A stretch of DNA of 22,201 nt, taken from positions 1 to 22,201 of the forward strand of contig CALLXO010000040.1 in NCBI GenBank assembly GCA_937875645.1, given 5' to 3'. Of this stretch, positions 1 through 7,793 are shown in pieces. Every line of letters begins with the position of its first letter. The stretch's first letter is position 1. Both the position numbers and the translations under genes were made by a program. The DNA is from an uncultured Clostridia bacterium (lineage in GTDB: Bacteria > Bacillota > Clostridia > Christensenellales > CAG-314). The notes below the pieces were generated by a model. The model worked only from the letters and a program-made list of their open reading frames with translations. It had not been told where the DNA came from and searched no databases.

Positions 1-1
1 C

Positions 2-3000
2 GGATCTGTCGTATTTGAAGTTGCGTTTGACCTTAATTACGACGGTGCCAACGATTTTGATATCGGCATTATTAAGGGCGAAACGTTGAATCAACCTTTT
101 GAGCCACAACGTGAGGGATACATATTTGATGGCTGGTTCAATGAAGAAAGCTGCACCACACCTTTTGATTTTGACGTAAAAGCACAAGAAAACAGAATCG
201 CATACGCAAAATGGAGTCCAATACAAACAGAGCCGTCTACTTTTACCGTAAGTTTTGTCGGAGAGGGCTTAGAAGATATGACAGTTACTGTCAACAAAGG
301 CAGTACTGCTTATCAACCTCTGTACGGGCAGAAAATAGACTATGAGCTTACTTGGTATAATGGGGAAACAGAATATGATTTTACTCAAGAAGTAAACAGC
401 AATTTGATACTAACCGCTCATTGGACACCTTTGGTTACTACTTGCGCAATCACCTTTACTGGTGACGACATAGAAGAAATATCCATAAACGTCAACAAAG
501 GCACAAAGATTTATCAACCGGGTATTGGACAAAAAGAGGGTTATAACCTTTCTTGGTACAACGGCGAAACATTATTTGATTTCGGTCAAGCAGTAGATAA
601 CGACCTGACTCTTACCGCGCATTGGACAGTTCAGCATCGCACTGTTACCTTGCTTGATTTTGATGAAACAATATTCGGCGAAATGCTGGTAGATTATGGC
701 AGCTCTTTGACCGAAGAAGAATTGACTGATGAGTTAGGTATACCTTACCACGAATATGAAATTTTTTATGAATTTGATGGAATAGATGGTGATTTAACGG
801 AAATTAAATCAAACATTACCGTTAAGCCTATTTATAAATGCAACTGCTTGCCTGAAGAAATTTTCGATTTTATGTTACTTCCCGATGGCACGTATGGCAT
901 TAAAGTAAATAAAAATCAAGACTTTAGAGCTTTAAACCTAACAGGAGATTATGTAATGCCTTCTTATTTTAACGGCAAACCTGTAAGCACCATTCTTTAC
1001 GAAGGCATGTATTCGGCATACGGCGCTCTCAACGGTATTTATCGGCTGTTTATCCCTGAGACCTACCGCGTGATACAGAACTACGCTTTCAAAGATTTTC
1101 ATGCTTACCAAATAATCTTTGCTGAAGGATTGGAAGAGATTTGGGCAAACGCATTCTTTTATTGCTCTGCGATTGTTGATTTACCCGCGAGTTTAAACTA
1201 CATTGAATATTTTGCTTTTACTTATTATGGCATGAAGTACGGCGAGGGAGTTATTGAAACGGCTGAAATAAATTTAAGTGCGAAAGAAAATGCTTATTAT
1301 AAAATGGATGGCAATCTGTTAAGTACCTTCGATGGCAAGACGCTTGTTTATGTAAATCAATACAGATCGCTTCAAACGCTTATCATTCCAGAATCTATAG
1401 AATATATATATCCTGCTCTTTGTTTTGATGGGTTTAATATGGGTACAGTAATGCTAGCAGAAATTATTATCAATGGCAATATAAAAACAATTGGAGCAGG
1501 TGCTTTTGCAAATATAGGTGGACTTGAATCTGTAATCTTTAATGGTACGGTTGAGCGTATAGAAGGCAACGATGCCAAATATCAGCTTAAAAATCAACTT
1601 TCTAAAGAGTATTTACCTATATGCGGCGCCTTTTATAATTCTTATGAATTGTCCCGAAACGATTTTCTTCTACCCAGCGGAATAAAATATATAGGAGATT
1701 TTGCTTTTGCTAATACCGAATTATCTTCTGTTGTTTTAGATGGAAATATCGAACATGTCGGTAAGGGAGCGTTTTTTGTTGAATATTATAATAAGTTTTG
1801 TGAAATTATAGTTACAGAAGAAAATGATTATTACTACAGTCACGAAGATCGTGCATTAATTGAAAAGGGCACAGGCATAAATGGTGGAGATACGTTTTTA
1901 CTATATGCTCCTATGCAAGAAAACAAGGATGATTCAATAAATTATGTAATACCGAATGGTGTAACTTCTCTTGCATCTCATGCCTTTTGGAAAGCAGGAT
2001 ACCTAAATTCCTTAACCCTACCAGAAGGAGTAGAAATAATACCAGGTGGCTTTATGGATTCAGCTATTATGTCATTTGAATTAGATAATGATTTTAATTT
2101 TGTATTAACGTATCATGGAGTAAAAGAATTAATACTGCCTTCAACATTAAAGGAAATACTCTCATTTGATTATAACTGGAAACCTATTTTTCTTAACGAA
2201 TTTTATCCTGCTTTTACCGTTAACTGTTTAGAGTCTATCAGCTGGCCAAACGGGTGTAATTTGCAAAGGATAGACTATTGGGCAATAGTAGTCAATGAAG
2301 ATTTGGAAGCTTTCGAAATTCCGGATACTGTTAATGAATATTCGCCACTTGGACTTTATAGTCTTAACGGTAAATCAATAAACGTAAATATTAACAACAT
2401 AAAATATATTTCATTTGAAGGATGGATTTTTGAAAAATTAGGAAATAACGAAATCAAACTTATCCAAATACCGCATAAATCCAATCATGCTAATGGCGAA
2501 CTAGTTTGGCCAGATGTTGGTGAATATGCAATAACGGAGATAGGCACGGATAGTTTTTATGGTATTTTTGCAACAATGGAAGGCGGCGATTGGAAAGGTA
2601 TCACTTCAATCACTTTTCCAGATTCAATTAGGAAAATCCATAAGAACGCCTTTAACCAATGCGTAGGGATAAAAACAGTCGTATTTCCTGCTAATCTTGA
2701 ATACCTCGATGATTATGCGATGTTCGACATGTATAATTTGGAAAGCATAATATTTAATGGTATTTTGCCGCCTCGCATGGGAAAGGATGTTTTTTGGGCA
2801 GAAGCTACTGTAGAGATTGACGGCGAATGGGTAACGTTTAAAGGTTTTCCAATAAAAGCGAAAATCTATATTCCTAACGGTAATTATCTAAATTGGTATG
2901 AAGTATTGTCGGAGTTAGGTGAGGATTATGCAAGCCATATTGTTGTACCTGAACAAAATAAATTGATCTATAATTTCAATTATAATGATGGCACAGAAGA

Positions 3001-3601
3001 TAAATACATAATTGAAGGCGGATATATTTTCGAATTGCCACATTTAAGAAGACAAGACGATGTAATAAAGTATTATTTTAATGGCTGGTATACCTCCGAT
3101 GGCACAAATGGTTACTGGGGCGAAGAAATTACGATAACTCCCTTTTACGGCTGGAAGCTACGTGATGGAAACAATGTTGTTAATCTTTATGCAAAATGGA
3201 GCAGCACAAAAACTCAAGACGGTAAAGCAATTAATACATCATATGATATTACAGAAGAGGAATTGACAGTTAATATTATCGAATGGGGCGAAATTTGGTT
3301 TGAATTTACGCCTTCCCGTAATGGTTTATTTTTTCTAGAAATGAATATTGACATGTGTACCTATGAATGGTATTGTTTCTATTTTGATACAGAGGGTAAT
3401 ATGCAAATTCTATGGCTATCATACTTTTATGATATAGGTAAAGAATACTGCGGATGGGCAATGGATGCCGGCGTTACCTATTATTTTTGCTGTGCTTTCC
3501 AAAATCAAAATTTCTTTACCGGCGAGGAAGTGCCTACGGGCGAATATGTATTCAAAGTAGATTGGCTGTGCGAAAAACCAGTAGAGGAAGAATACAACTG
3601 A
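2..3601 (+). CDS. InlB-repeat / BspA-like leucine-rich surface protein (5' end outside window)
   Basis: The frame is open to the left edge, so this is the last 1199 residues of a longer protein; the first in-window start-like codon (TTG at 86) falls inside a repeat and is not a real start. Seen: four InlB B-type (Listeria-Bacteroides) repeats at visible residues about 1-72, 81-141, 149-208 and 213-278, with the usual GYxFDGW and YAKW/TAHW endings. Then follow about 700 residues of BspA-like LRR_5 repeats (IPESIEYI, LPSTLKEI, AFxxC-like units), a fifth InlB unit at about 987-1069 and a C-terminal aromatic, beta-rich domain. Known: both repeat families occur in secreted or surface proteins, often adhesins. 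Inference: a cell-surface binding protein. The visible C-terminus (ending EEEYN) has no LPxTG motif, membrane segment or recognisable anchor, so any attachment must lie in the missing N-terminus or the last domain. It is followed by a hairpin. Confidence 0.85.
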   Translation, partial: GSVVFEVAFDLNYDGANDFDIGIIKGETLNQPFEPQREGYIFDGWFNEESCTTPFDFDVKAQENRIAYAKWSPIQTEPSTFTVSFVGEGLEDMTVTVNKGSTAYQPLYGQKIDYELTWYNGETEYDFTQEVNSNLILTAHWTPLVTTCAITFTGDDIEEISINVNKGTKIYQPGIGQKEGYNLSWYNGETLFDFGQAVDNDLTLTAHWTVQHRTVTLLDFDETIFGEMLVDYGSSLTEEELTDELGIPYHEYEIFYEFDGIDGDLTEIKSNITVKPIYKCNCLPEEIFDFMLLPDGTYGIKVNKNQDFRALNLTGDYVMPSYFNGKPVSTILYEGMYSAYGALNGIYRLFIPETYRVIQNYAFKDFHAYQIIFAEGLEEIWANAFFYCSAIVDLPASLNYIEYFAFTYYGMKYGEGVIETAEINLSAKENAYYKMDGNLLSTFDGKTLVYVNQYRSLQTLIIPESIEYIYPALCFDGFNMGTVMLAEIIINGNIKTIGAGAFANIGGLESVIFNGTVERIEGNDAKYQLKNQLSKEYLPICGAFYNSYELSRNDFLLPSGIKYIGDFAFANTELSSVVLDGNIEHVGKGAFFVEYYNKFCEIIVTEENDYYYSHEDRALIEKGTGINGGDTFLLYAPMQENKDDSINYVIPNGVTSLASHAFWKAGYLNSLTLPEGVEIIPGGFMDSAIMSFELDNDFNFVLTYHGVKELILPSTLKEILSFDYNWKPIFLNEFYPAFTVNCLESISWPNGCNLQRIDYWAIVVNEDLEAFEIPDTVNEYSPLGLYSLNGKSINVNINNIKYISFEGWIFEKLGNNEIKLIQIPHKSNHANGELVWPDVGEYAITEIGTDSFYGIFATMEGGDWKGITSITFPDSIRKIHKNAFNQCVGIKTVVFPANLEYLDDYAMFDMYNLESIIFNGILPPRMGKDVFWAEATVEIDGEWVTFKGFPIKAKIYIPNGNYLNWYEVLSELGEDYASHIVVPEQNKLIYNFNYNDGTEDKYIIEGGYIFELPHLRRQDDVIKYYFNGWYTSDGTNGYWGEEITITPFYGWKLRDGNNVVNLYAKWSSTKTQDGKAINTSYDITEEELTVNIIEWGEIWFEFTPSRNGLFFLEMNIDMCTYEWYCFYFDTEGNMQILWLSYFYDIGKEYCGWAMDAGVTYYFCCAFQNQNFFTGEEVPTGEYVFKVDWLCEKPVEEEYN
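242..625 (+). repeat. Tandem InlB-type coding repeats
   Basis: Two adjacent units of about 60 codons (242-424 and 446-625) encode closely similar sequence: both carry VNKG, a YQP segment, GQK, a WYNGET motif and a TAHW end. The third- and fourth-neighbour units are more diverged, so this pair looks like the most recent internal duplication in the gene. Confidence 0.7.
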
Positions 3602-3632
3602 AATCTATTGTTATTGTTTACCTCCTAAATTT

Positions 3633-3656
3633 AAGGGCGCCAATATCGGCGCCCTT
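3633..3656. terminator. Shared hairpin between convergent genes
   Basis: A perfect 9-bp stem (AAGGGCGCC / GGCGCCCTT) with a 6-base loop lies about 30 bases from each of the two convergent stop codons. The stem is much more GC-rich than its surroundings. Neither side has a continuous T-run (the + side has only scattered T's), so efficiency is uncertain, but position and symmetry suit a bidirectional terminator. Confidence 0.6.
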
Positions 3657-3685
3657 GATTATACTTTAAATTTTGTAATTTTGGT

Positions 3686-4690
3686 TTACTTATTTAACGT
3701 TAAATCGACTGCTACGGCGCAGGCGACTGTTGCGCCCACCATAGGATTGTTGCCCATACCCACAAAACCCATCATATCCACGTGAGCGGGTACGCTGCTG
3801 CTGCCGGCAAATTGAGCATCGCCGTGCATGCGTCCCATAGTGTCGGTCAAGCCGTAACTTGCCGGTCCTGCTCCCATATTGTCAGGGTGGAGCGTGCGTC
3901 CTGTGCCGCCGCCGCTGGCTACGCTAAAATATTTTTTGCCGTGTTCTATGCACCATTTTTTATACGTCCCTGCTACAGGGTGCTGAAACCTTGTGGGATT
4001 GGTGCTGTTGCCCGTTATGCTTGCGTCAACACCTTCGCGTATCATAATAGCCATGCCTTCGTTGACGTCATTTGCGCCGTAACAGCGTATATTTGAACGC
4101 TCGCCGCTGCCAAAGGGTTTTTCCTCTAAAATTTTCAACTCGCCACTACCAAAATCATAATAGGTTTTTACGTAAGTAAAACCGTTTATTCGGCTGATTA
4201 TATATGCAGCGTCTTTTCCTAACCCATTTAAAATAACACGCAACGGTTTTTTACGCACTCTATTTGCTGCCTTTGCTATGCCGATAGCGCCTTCCGCTGC
4301 CGCAAAACTTTCGTGACCAGCCAAAAACGCAAAGCATTGTGTGTTGTCATCTAGCAACATTGCCGCCAAATTGCCGTGCCCTATGCCTACCTCTCTTTGC
4401 TCTGCCACACTGCCCGGTACGCAAAAAGCCTGTAAACCCATACCTATATACTTTGCCGCTTCGCTTGCGTTGCGTGCGCCTTTTTTTAGAGCAATGGCAG
4501 TACCTAAGGTATACCCCCAAACGGCATTGTCAAAAGCAATAGGCTGAATTTCTCTCACCTTTTTTTCCACATCAATGCCTTTATTTAAGCAAATTTGTTT
4601 CGCTTCTTCTAAGCTCTGCATCCCATACTGCGCTATTTCGGCGTTAATTTTATTTATTCTCCGCTCGTATCCTTCAAATCTAATCGTCAT
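3686..4690 (-). CDS. GGGtGRT family protein
   Basis: A 334-residue protein with the family signature GGGTGRT at residues 260-266 (context SVASGGGTGRTLHP). Other conserved-looking glycine/histidine-rich stretches are GIGHGNLAAM (102-111), LAGHESFAAAEG (123-134) and MGFVGMGNNPMVGA (307-320). The family is named for the motif (Pfam GGGtGRT) and its reaction is not known to me. It has no signal peptide or membrane segment, so it is probably cytoplasmic. The start is supported by AAGGAG nine bases upstream, overlapping the stop of the preceding NifU-like gene; the two genes are 9 bases apart and surely co-transcribed. Pairing with an Fe-S scaffold-like protein suggests a metal- or sulfur-dependent function (inference). 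The length looks complete and nothing appears broken. Confidence 0.9.
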   Translation of the reverse strand: MTIRFEGYERRINKINAEIAQYGMQSLEEAKQICLNKGIDVEKKVREIQPIAFDNAVWGYTLGTAIALKKGARNASEAAKYIGMGLQAFCVPGSVAEQREVGIGHGNLAAMLLDDNTQCFAFLAGHESFAAAEGAIGIAKAANRVRKKPLRVILNGLGKDAAYIISRINGFTYVKTYYDFGSGELKILEEKPFGSGERSNIRCYGANDVNEGMAIMIREGVDASITGNSTNPTRFQHPVAGTYKKWCIEHGKKYFSVASGGGTGRTLHPDNMGAGPASYGLTDTMGRMHGDAQFAGSSSVPAHVDMMGFVGMGNNPMVGATVACAVAVDLTLNK

Positions 4691-4699
4691 ACATACTCC

Positions 4700-5389
4700 T
4701 TAACTTTTACGCGGAACAATATATTCGTCCGCTTCTGTAAACCGTCCGTAATGGTTTGTTGCTTTATTCAACGCCTCTTTGCCATCCATTCCCTCGGTAA
4801 TGTATTGCATCAGCCTGCTTAAATTAACATATTCGTAGCCAATAACTTCGCCTTCTTTAAGCGCCATTCTCGTTACATATCCTTCCGCCATCTCAAGATA
4901 ACGCACACCTTTAGTGTCAGTACTGTACATAGTGCCTATTTGACTGCGTAATCCTTTGCCTAAATCCTCCAAGCCGCCGCCAATAGGCAAACCCGCTTCG
5001 GAAAAAGCCGACTGGCTTCGACCGTATACTATTTGCTTAAATAACTCCCTCATAGCGACATTTATCGCATCGCATACTAAATCGGTATTAAGTGCTTCTA
5101 AAAGTGTTTTGCCAGGTAAAATTTCCGCCGCCATAGCAGCCGAATGTGTCATTCCGCTGCAACCTATAGTTTCGACCAACGCTTCCCTAATAATACCTTC
5201 CTTGATATTAAGCGTCAGTTTGCATGCTCCCTGTTGGGGAGCACAACCTCCCACACCGTGCGTAAAACCGCTGATGTCCTTAATTTCCTTTGCGTAAACC
5301 CAATTGCCTTCTTCGGGTATGGGGGAAGGTCCATGATCGCAGCCCTTTTTTACGCAACACATTTGTTCAACTTCATGCGAATATTGCAT
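4700..5389 (-). CDS. NifU/IscU-like Fe-S cluster scaffold protein (GGGtGRT partner)
   Basis: A 229-residue protein whose first half resembles the NifU N-terminal/IscU scaffold. The block GGCAPQQGAC (Cys49, Cys56) is followed by ETIGCSGMTHSAAMAAEIL (Cys77), the typical second-cysteine region. The third IscU ligand motif (HCS) is not visible; Cys106 lies in LVCDAI instead. An N-terminal MCCVKKGC cluster (Cys11, 12, 17) and a C-terminal extension (about 130-229) are unlike ordinary IscU. A longer ATG at 5407 is in frame, but the ribosome binding site AGGAG at 5397-5401 lies inside that extension, 7 bases before ATG 5389, so 5389 is chosen. It is the first gene of the operon with the GGGtGRT protein. 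Inference: it assembles or carries an Fe-S cluster for that partner. The family match is good; the role is unproven. Confidence 0.85.
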   Translation of the reverse strand: MQYSHEVEQMCCVKKGCDHGPSPIPEEGNWVYAKEIKDISGFTHGVGGCAPQQGACKLTLNIKEGIIREALVETIGCSGMTHSAAMAAEILPGKTLLEALNTDLVCDAINVAMRELFKQIVYGRSQSAFSEAGLPIGGGLEDLGKGLRSQIGTMYSTDTKGVRYLEMAEGYVTRMALKEGEVIGYEYVNLSRLMQYITEGMDGKEALNKATNHYGRFTEADEYIVPRKS

Positions 5390-5396
5390 ATATTTT

Positions 5397-5401
5397 CTCC
5401 T
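5397..5401 (-). promoter_or_regulatory. Ribosome binding site deciding the NifU-like start
   Basis: AGGAG on the minus strand lies 7 bases before ATG 5389 and inside the codons that would follow the alternative ATG at 5407. It therefore supports the shorter protein. Confidence 0.75.
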
Positions 5402-5439
5402 TTTCATTAATTTTAATATTAGTCTTTATATTCTTAGCT

Positions 5440-5467
5440 ATTTTAACACAAAAAGTATAATTTTCAA
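5440..5467 (-). promoter_or_regulatory. Promoter of the NifU-like/GGGtGRT operon
   Basis: On the minus strand: TTGAAA (5467-5462), a 16-base spacer, and TAAAAT (5445-5440) preceded by TGT, an extended -10. The predicted start is near 5433, giving a leader of about 45 bases with a normal ribosome binding site. It is divergent from the PHP gene promoter. Confidence 0.6.
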
Positions 5468-5514
5468 AATATATTTAAGATAAAAGTTTATCAATACAAA
5501 ACATTAGCCATAAT

Positions 5515-5544
5515 TTGTCTTAATTTTCTGTTTAGTGTTATAAT
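5515..5544 (+). promoter_or_regulatory. Extended -10 promoter giving a leaderless PHP transcript
   Basis: TTGTCT (5515-5520), an 18-base spacer, and TATAAT (5539-5544) with TG at 5536-5537. Only six bases separate the -10 box from ATG 5551, so transcription should start at or next to the start codon. No Shine-Dalgarno sequence is present. Confidence 0.65.
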
Positions 5545-5550
5545 TAATTT

Positions 5551-6381
5551 ATGAAAGTTGATTTGCACTTACACAGCAATTGTTCTGACGGTGAATATTC
5601 GCCAGAAGAAATTGTAAAAAAATGCGCCCAATATGGATTAGAAATAATCTCTCTTACCGATCACGACAGCATCAACGGCATTGCCACTTTTAAAGAACAG
5701 GGCAAAATTTATAATATAAAAACGCTTCCAGGAGTAGAGTTGTCTGCTTTTGAAGGGGCAACAGAAACGCATATTTTAGCATATGGCTTTGATTACACTA
5801 ACCCTTCTTTAAATAATAAGTTAAAGGACGTTCAACAGTTAAGAGAAATGCGCAACCTAAAAATTATAGAAAAGTTAAAAGCGTTAAATATCATTATCGA
5901 CTACAAACAATTAAAACAAAAGCATAAAAGCAAGGTTATCGGACGCAGTCACATCGCCCAAAACATGGTAAACATGGGTATAACCTCTTCTGTCCCTCAC
6001 GCTTTTGAAACTTATTTGTCTGTAGGCGGTTTAGCGTATGTAAACAGCCAACGCTTAACGGCAGAAGAAGCTATAAATTTAGCACTTACACACAACGCTA
6101 TCCCTGTTTTGGCGCACCCTGCAAAACTATCCTTAAGTAGTTTTGAAAGCGAAAAAATTGTAAAAAAACTCATTGATATGGGTTTAAAGGGAATAGAAGC
6201 GGAGTATTTTTCCCATACTAAACCAGAGCGTGATTTCTTTAACTTTCTTGCTAATAAATACAATTTATATGTGTTTGGCGGCAGCGATTTTCATAGCGAA
6301 AGTTACGGCATAGGTTTAGGCGCATTTTATACCCCTAACAACGAGACTATGCAATTACTTAATAGCCTTGCGGAAAAATAA
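5551..6381 (+). CDS. PHP-domain phosphoesterase (TrpH/YciV-like)
   Basis: A 276-residue PHP hydrolase. Metal-binding motifs are visible in order: HLH (H6, H8) with D13, LTDHD (D37, H38), GVELSA (E63), ETHILAYGF (H74), LAHP (H189) and GGSDFH (D246, H248). Known: PHP enzymes hydrolyse phosphoesters with a di- or trinuclear metal centre, and the TrpH/YciV branch acts on 5'-phosphorylated RNA or 3',5'-nucleoside bisphosphates. The exact substrate here is inferred. The insert at about 90-170, including GRSHIAQNMV, is typical of this branch. The start must be ATG 5551 because the first metal motif begins at residue 6; it has no ribosome binding site. The VanW-like gene begins one base after its stop, so the two are co-transcribed. 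Probably cytoplasmic; complete. Confidence 0.9.
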   Translation: MKVDLHLHSNCSDGEYSPEEIVKKCAQYGLEIISLTDHDSINGIATFKEQGKIYNIKTLPGVELSAFEGATETHILAYGFDYTNPSLNNKLKDVQQLREMRNLKIIEKLKALNIIIDYKQLKQKHKSKVIGRSHIAQNMVNMGITSSVPHAFETYLSVGGLAYVNSQRLTAEEAINLALTHNAIPVLAHPAKLSLSSFESEKIVKKLIDMGLKGIEAEYFSHTKPERDFFNFLANKYNLYVFGGSDFHSESYGIGLGAFYTPNNETMQLLNSLAEK

Positions 6382-6382
6382 A

Positions 6383-7015
6383 ATGAAAAAATTACTGTTT
6401 ATTACTGCGCTCGTATTATTTACGGGCATTTTTTATTTAATTTGTAACGATACCGTAGCTTTAACCTCGTCTAAACCGTGGGACGTCAGTATTGAGTTCA
6501 TTTTTGATAATAAAAGAATACACTACCTATTAAGCGATAATATTTCCGCTCTGTCAAAAGAGGAAATTCAAAAACGACAGATATATTGCGGCGCAAAAAT
6601 AAAAGCGGAATGGATAGAGGCACAAAAGGAAAAGGACATCCCCTATTTTTTGTCGCTGTGTTATCTTCTGCCTGGGTTAGAAAACTATATTTATCAAATA
6701 CAAAATAAGATTGATACTCCTCCTACTGATGCAAAAATTGCTTTTCATCCTAATTCTCAACCGAGATTTACCTACCGTGCCGACAGTATAGGACGTCAGA
6801 CAGATGTTGAAACGCTTTCTAAAATGATGTTGAGCGAGCTAAATAAAGGCTGTTTTACTCTTTCTGTATTTGTCCCCGTATGCAAACTTCAACCTAAATT
6901 TACGCTGGAACAAGCCAAAAACACCACCGTATTAAAATCCGTTTTTGAAACATACTGTTCTAACAGTACTTTTAACAGACAGTCCAATATTGCTTTGGCT
7001 CTTTTAATGGATTAA
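6383..7015 (+). CDS. VanW-family protein, N-terminal part (frameshifted gene)
   Basis: The 210-residue first half of a gene that continues in another frame to 7677. It starts with a signal peptide or membrane anchor (about residues 3-22, MKKLLFITALVLF...). It then has a region like the peptidoglycan-binding domain found ahead of VanW (DAKIAFHPNSQPRFTYRAD... with G, vD and l spacing), and ends in the first strand of the VanW domain (FETYCSNSTFNRQSNIALAL) before a premature TAA. ATG 6383 is preferred over the in-frame TTG at 6368, which lies within the end of the PHP gene and precedes the signal peptide unnaturally. Ribosome binding is weak (GCGGAAAA), suggesting translational coupling to the PHP gene one base upstream. 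Known: VanW-type proteins are envelope proteins of unclear biochemistry. Without the C-terminal half this piece lacks the conserved core. Confidence 0.8.
   Translation: MKKLLFITALVLFTGIFYLICNDTVALTSSKPWDVSIEFIFDNKRIHYLLSDNISALSKEEIQKRQIYCGAKIKAEWIEAQKEKDIPYFLSLCYLLPGLENYIYQIQNKIDTPPTDAKIAFHPNSQPRFTYRADSIGRQTDVETLSKMMLSELNKGCFTLSVFVPVCKLQPKFTLEQAKNTTVLKSVFETYCSNSTFNRQSNIALALLMD
7000..7015 (+). other. Frameshift junction in the VanW-family gene
   Basis: Up to about 7003 homology runs in the frame of ATG 6383; from codon TTT 7003 onward it runs in the -1 frame (FNGLIVPP, then EISFN). The TAA at 7013 stops the first frame. Compared with the usual VanW pattern (NIxLAAEALNG), the junction is about two residues short, so the event may be a loss of about seven bases rather than one. 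No classical X-XXY-YYZ slippery heptamer or strong downstream structure is seen. Confidence 0.7.
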
Positions 7016-7053
7016 TTGTCCCGCCTAATACAGAAATCAGCTTTAACCAAACT

Positions 7054-7677
7054 GTGGGATACCGTACCGCCCAAAGAGGTTTTAAAACAGCAAAGATATT
7101 GTCTAACGGCAAGTATATCGAAGGAGTAGGCGGCGGAGTTTGCCAATCCAGCACAACGCTTTTTAATGCGCTTGTTTTAGCAGATATAAAAATAACAAAA
7201 TTATGTCAGCATTCCTCCAAAAGCAGTTATATCGAACCGAGTTTTGATGCTATGGTAAACAGCGGGTCAAGCGATTTGGCTTTTGTTAATAATACCGAAA
7301 GCTCGTTGTTTTTTGCGGCAGGCTGCATAAACGGAAGAGCAAAGGTAGAAATTTACGGAGTAGCCAACGAATATAAAATTGTGCGCCGCAGCGTAATAAA
7401 AGAGAGGACTCCCTATAAGACGCATACAATACAGGACAACGAAGGCAAATACTCAAATAAGGTATTTTACAGTGACCAAAAATATGTGCTGCAACATGGT
7501 TCTGAAGGGCTAAAAAGCGAAGGTTATCTTGATTATTATAAAAATGGTACTCTTGCTTTCTCTCGTCTTTACCGCACCAATGAGTACCGCCCTATAGACA
7601 GGGTAGAAGTTGTAGGCATAAACAAACGTCCCAAAGAGCCAGATATTATACCGCAGATACCTATTACTGCTGATTAA
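7054..7677 (+). CDS. VanW domain plus G5-like domain, C-terminal part (frameshifted gene)
   Basis: The second half of the split VanW gene. GTG 7054 is only the first start-like codon; homology begins at about 7003 in this frame. It contains the VanW core: RTAQRGFKTAK, then IEGVGGGVCQSSTTLFNA (the GGGVCQ signature), SYIEPSFDAMV and LAFVNNTESS. A G5-like domain follows at the C-terminus (ERTPYKT... YYKNGTL... DRVEVVG). G5 domains are known from cell-wall and biofilm proteins and are common after VanW in Gram-positive bacteria. There is no start with a ribosome binding site, so this part is probably not made alone. Core residues and codon structure are intact over 207 codons, so the lesion is recent, a sequencing or assembly error, or bypassed. 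Confidence 0.8.
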   Translation: MGYRTAQRGFKTAKILSNGKYIEGVGGGVCQSSTTLFNALVLADIKITKLCQHSSKSSYIEPSFDAMVNSGSSDLAFVNNTESSLFFAAGCINGRAKVEIYGVANEYKIVRRSVIKERTPYKTHTIQDNEGKYSNKVFYSDQKYVLQHGSEGLKSEGYLDYYKNGTLAFSRLYRTNEYRPIDRVEVVGINKRPKEPDIIPQIPITAD

Positions 7678-7757
7678 GTGTGTTTCGTTATTATTGTTAA
7701 TCAAACTGGCAAAAAACCTTAAAGGATACAATATTAATGTTGAACGGTGTTATATTA

Positions 7758-7786
7758 TTGCTTTTTATAAGCTTTATTGGTAAAAT
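7758..7786 (+). promoter_or_regulatory. Extended -10 promoter just before the DUF362 start
   Basis: TTGCTT (7758-7763), a 17-base spacer, and TAAAAT (7781-7786) with TG at 7778-7779. ATG 7794 follows after seven bases, the same leaderless arrangement as at 5551. It is weaker at -35. It overlaps the hydrophobic codons that an upstream start at 7737 would translate. Confidence 0.5.
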
Positions 7787-7793
7787 AGCTAGT

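Noticed and set aside
86-88. TTG as start codon of the left-edge surface protein
   Set aside because: The frame is open to base 2 and upstream codons encode the beginning of the same InlB repeat, so the gene starts outside the window.
3782-5410. Long open frames on the + strand opposite the GGGtGRT and NifU-like genes
   Set aside because: They mirror well-conserved genes on the minus strand, have no ribosome binding sites and encode no recognisable protein.
6368-6370. TTG start for the VanW-like protein
   Set aside because: It lies in the PHP gene and would put extra residues before a normal signal peptide; ATG 6383 fits better.
7000-7010. Programmed -1 frameshift in the VanW gene
   Set aside because: The bases do not form an X-XXY-YYZ slippery site in the reading frame and no strong downstream structure was seen; a mutation or sequence error is simpler.
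7678-7736. Terminator between the VanW and DUF362 genes
   Set aside because: Only a loose GATTAA/TTAATC repeat with a 19-base gap is present; too weak to call.
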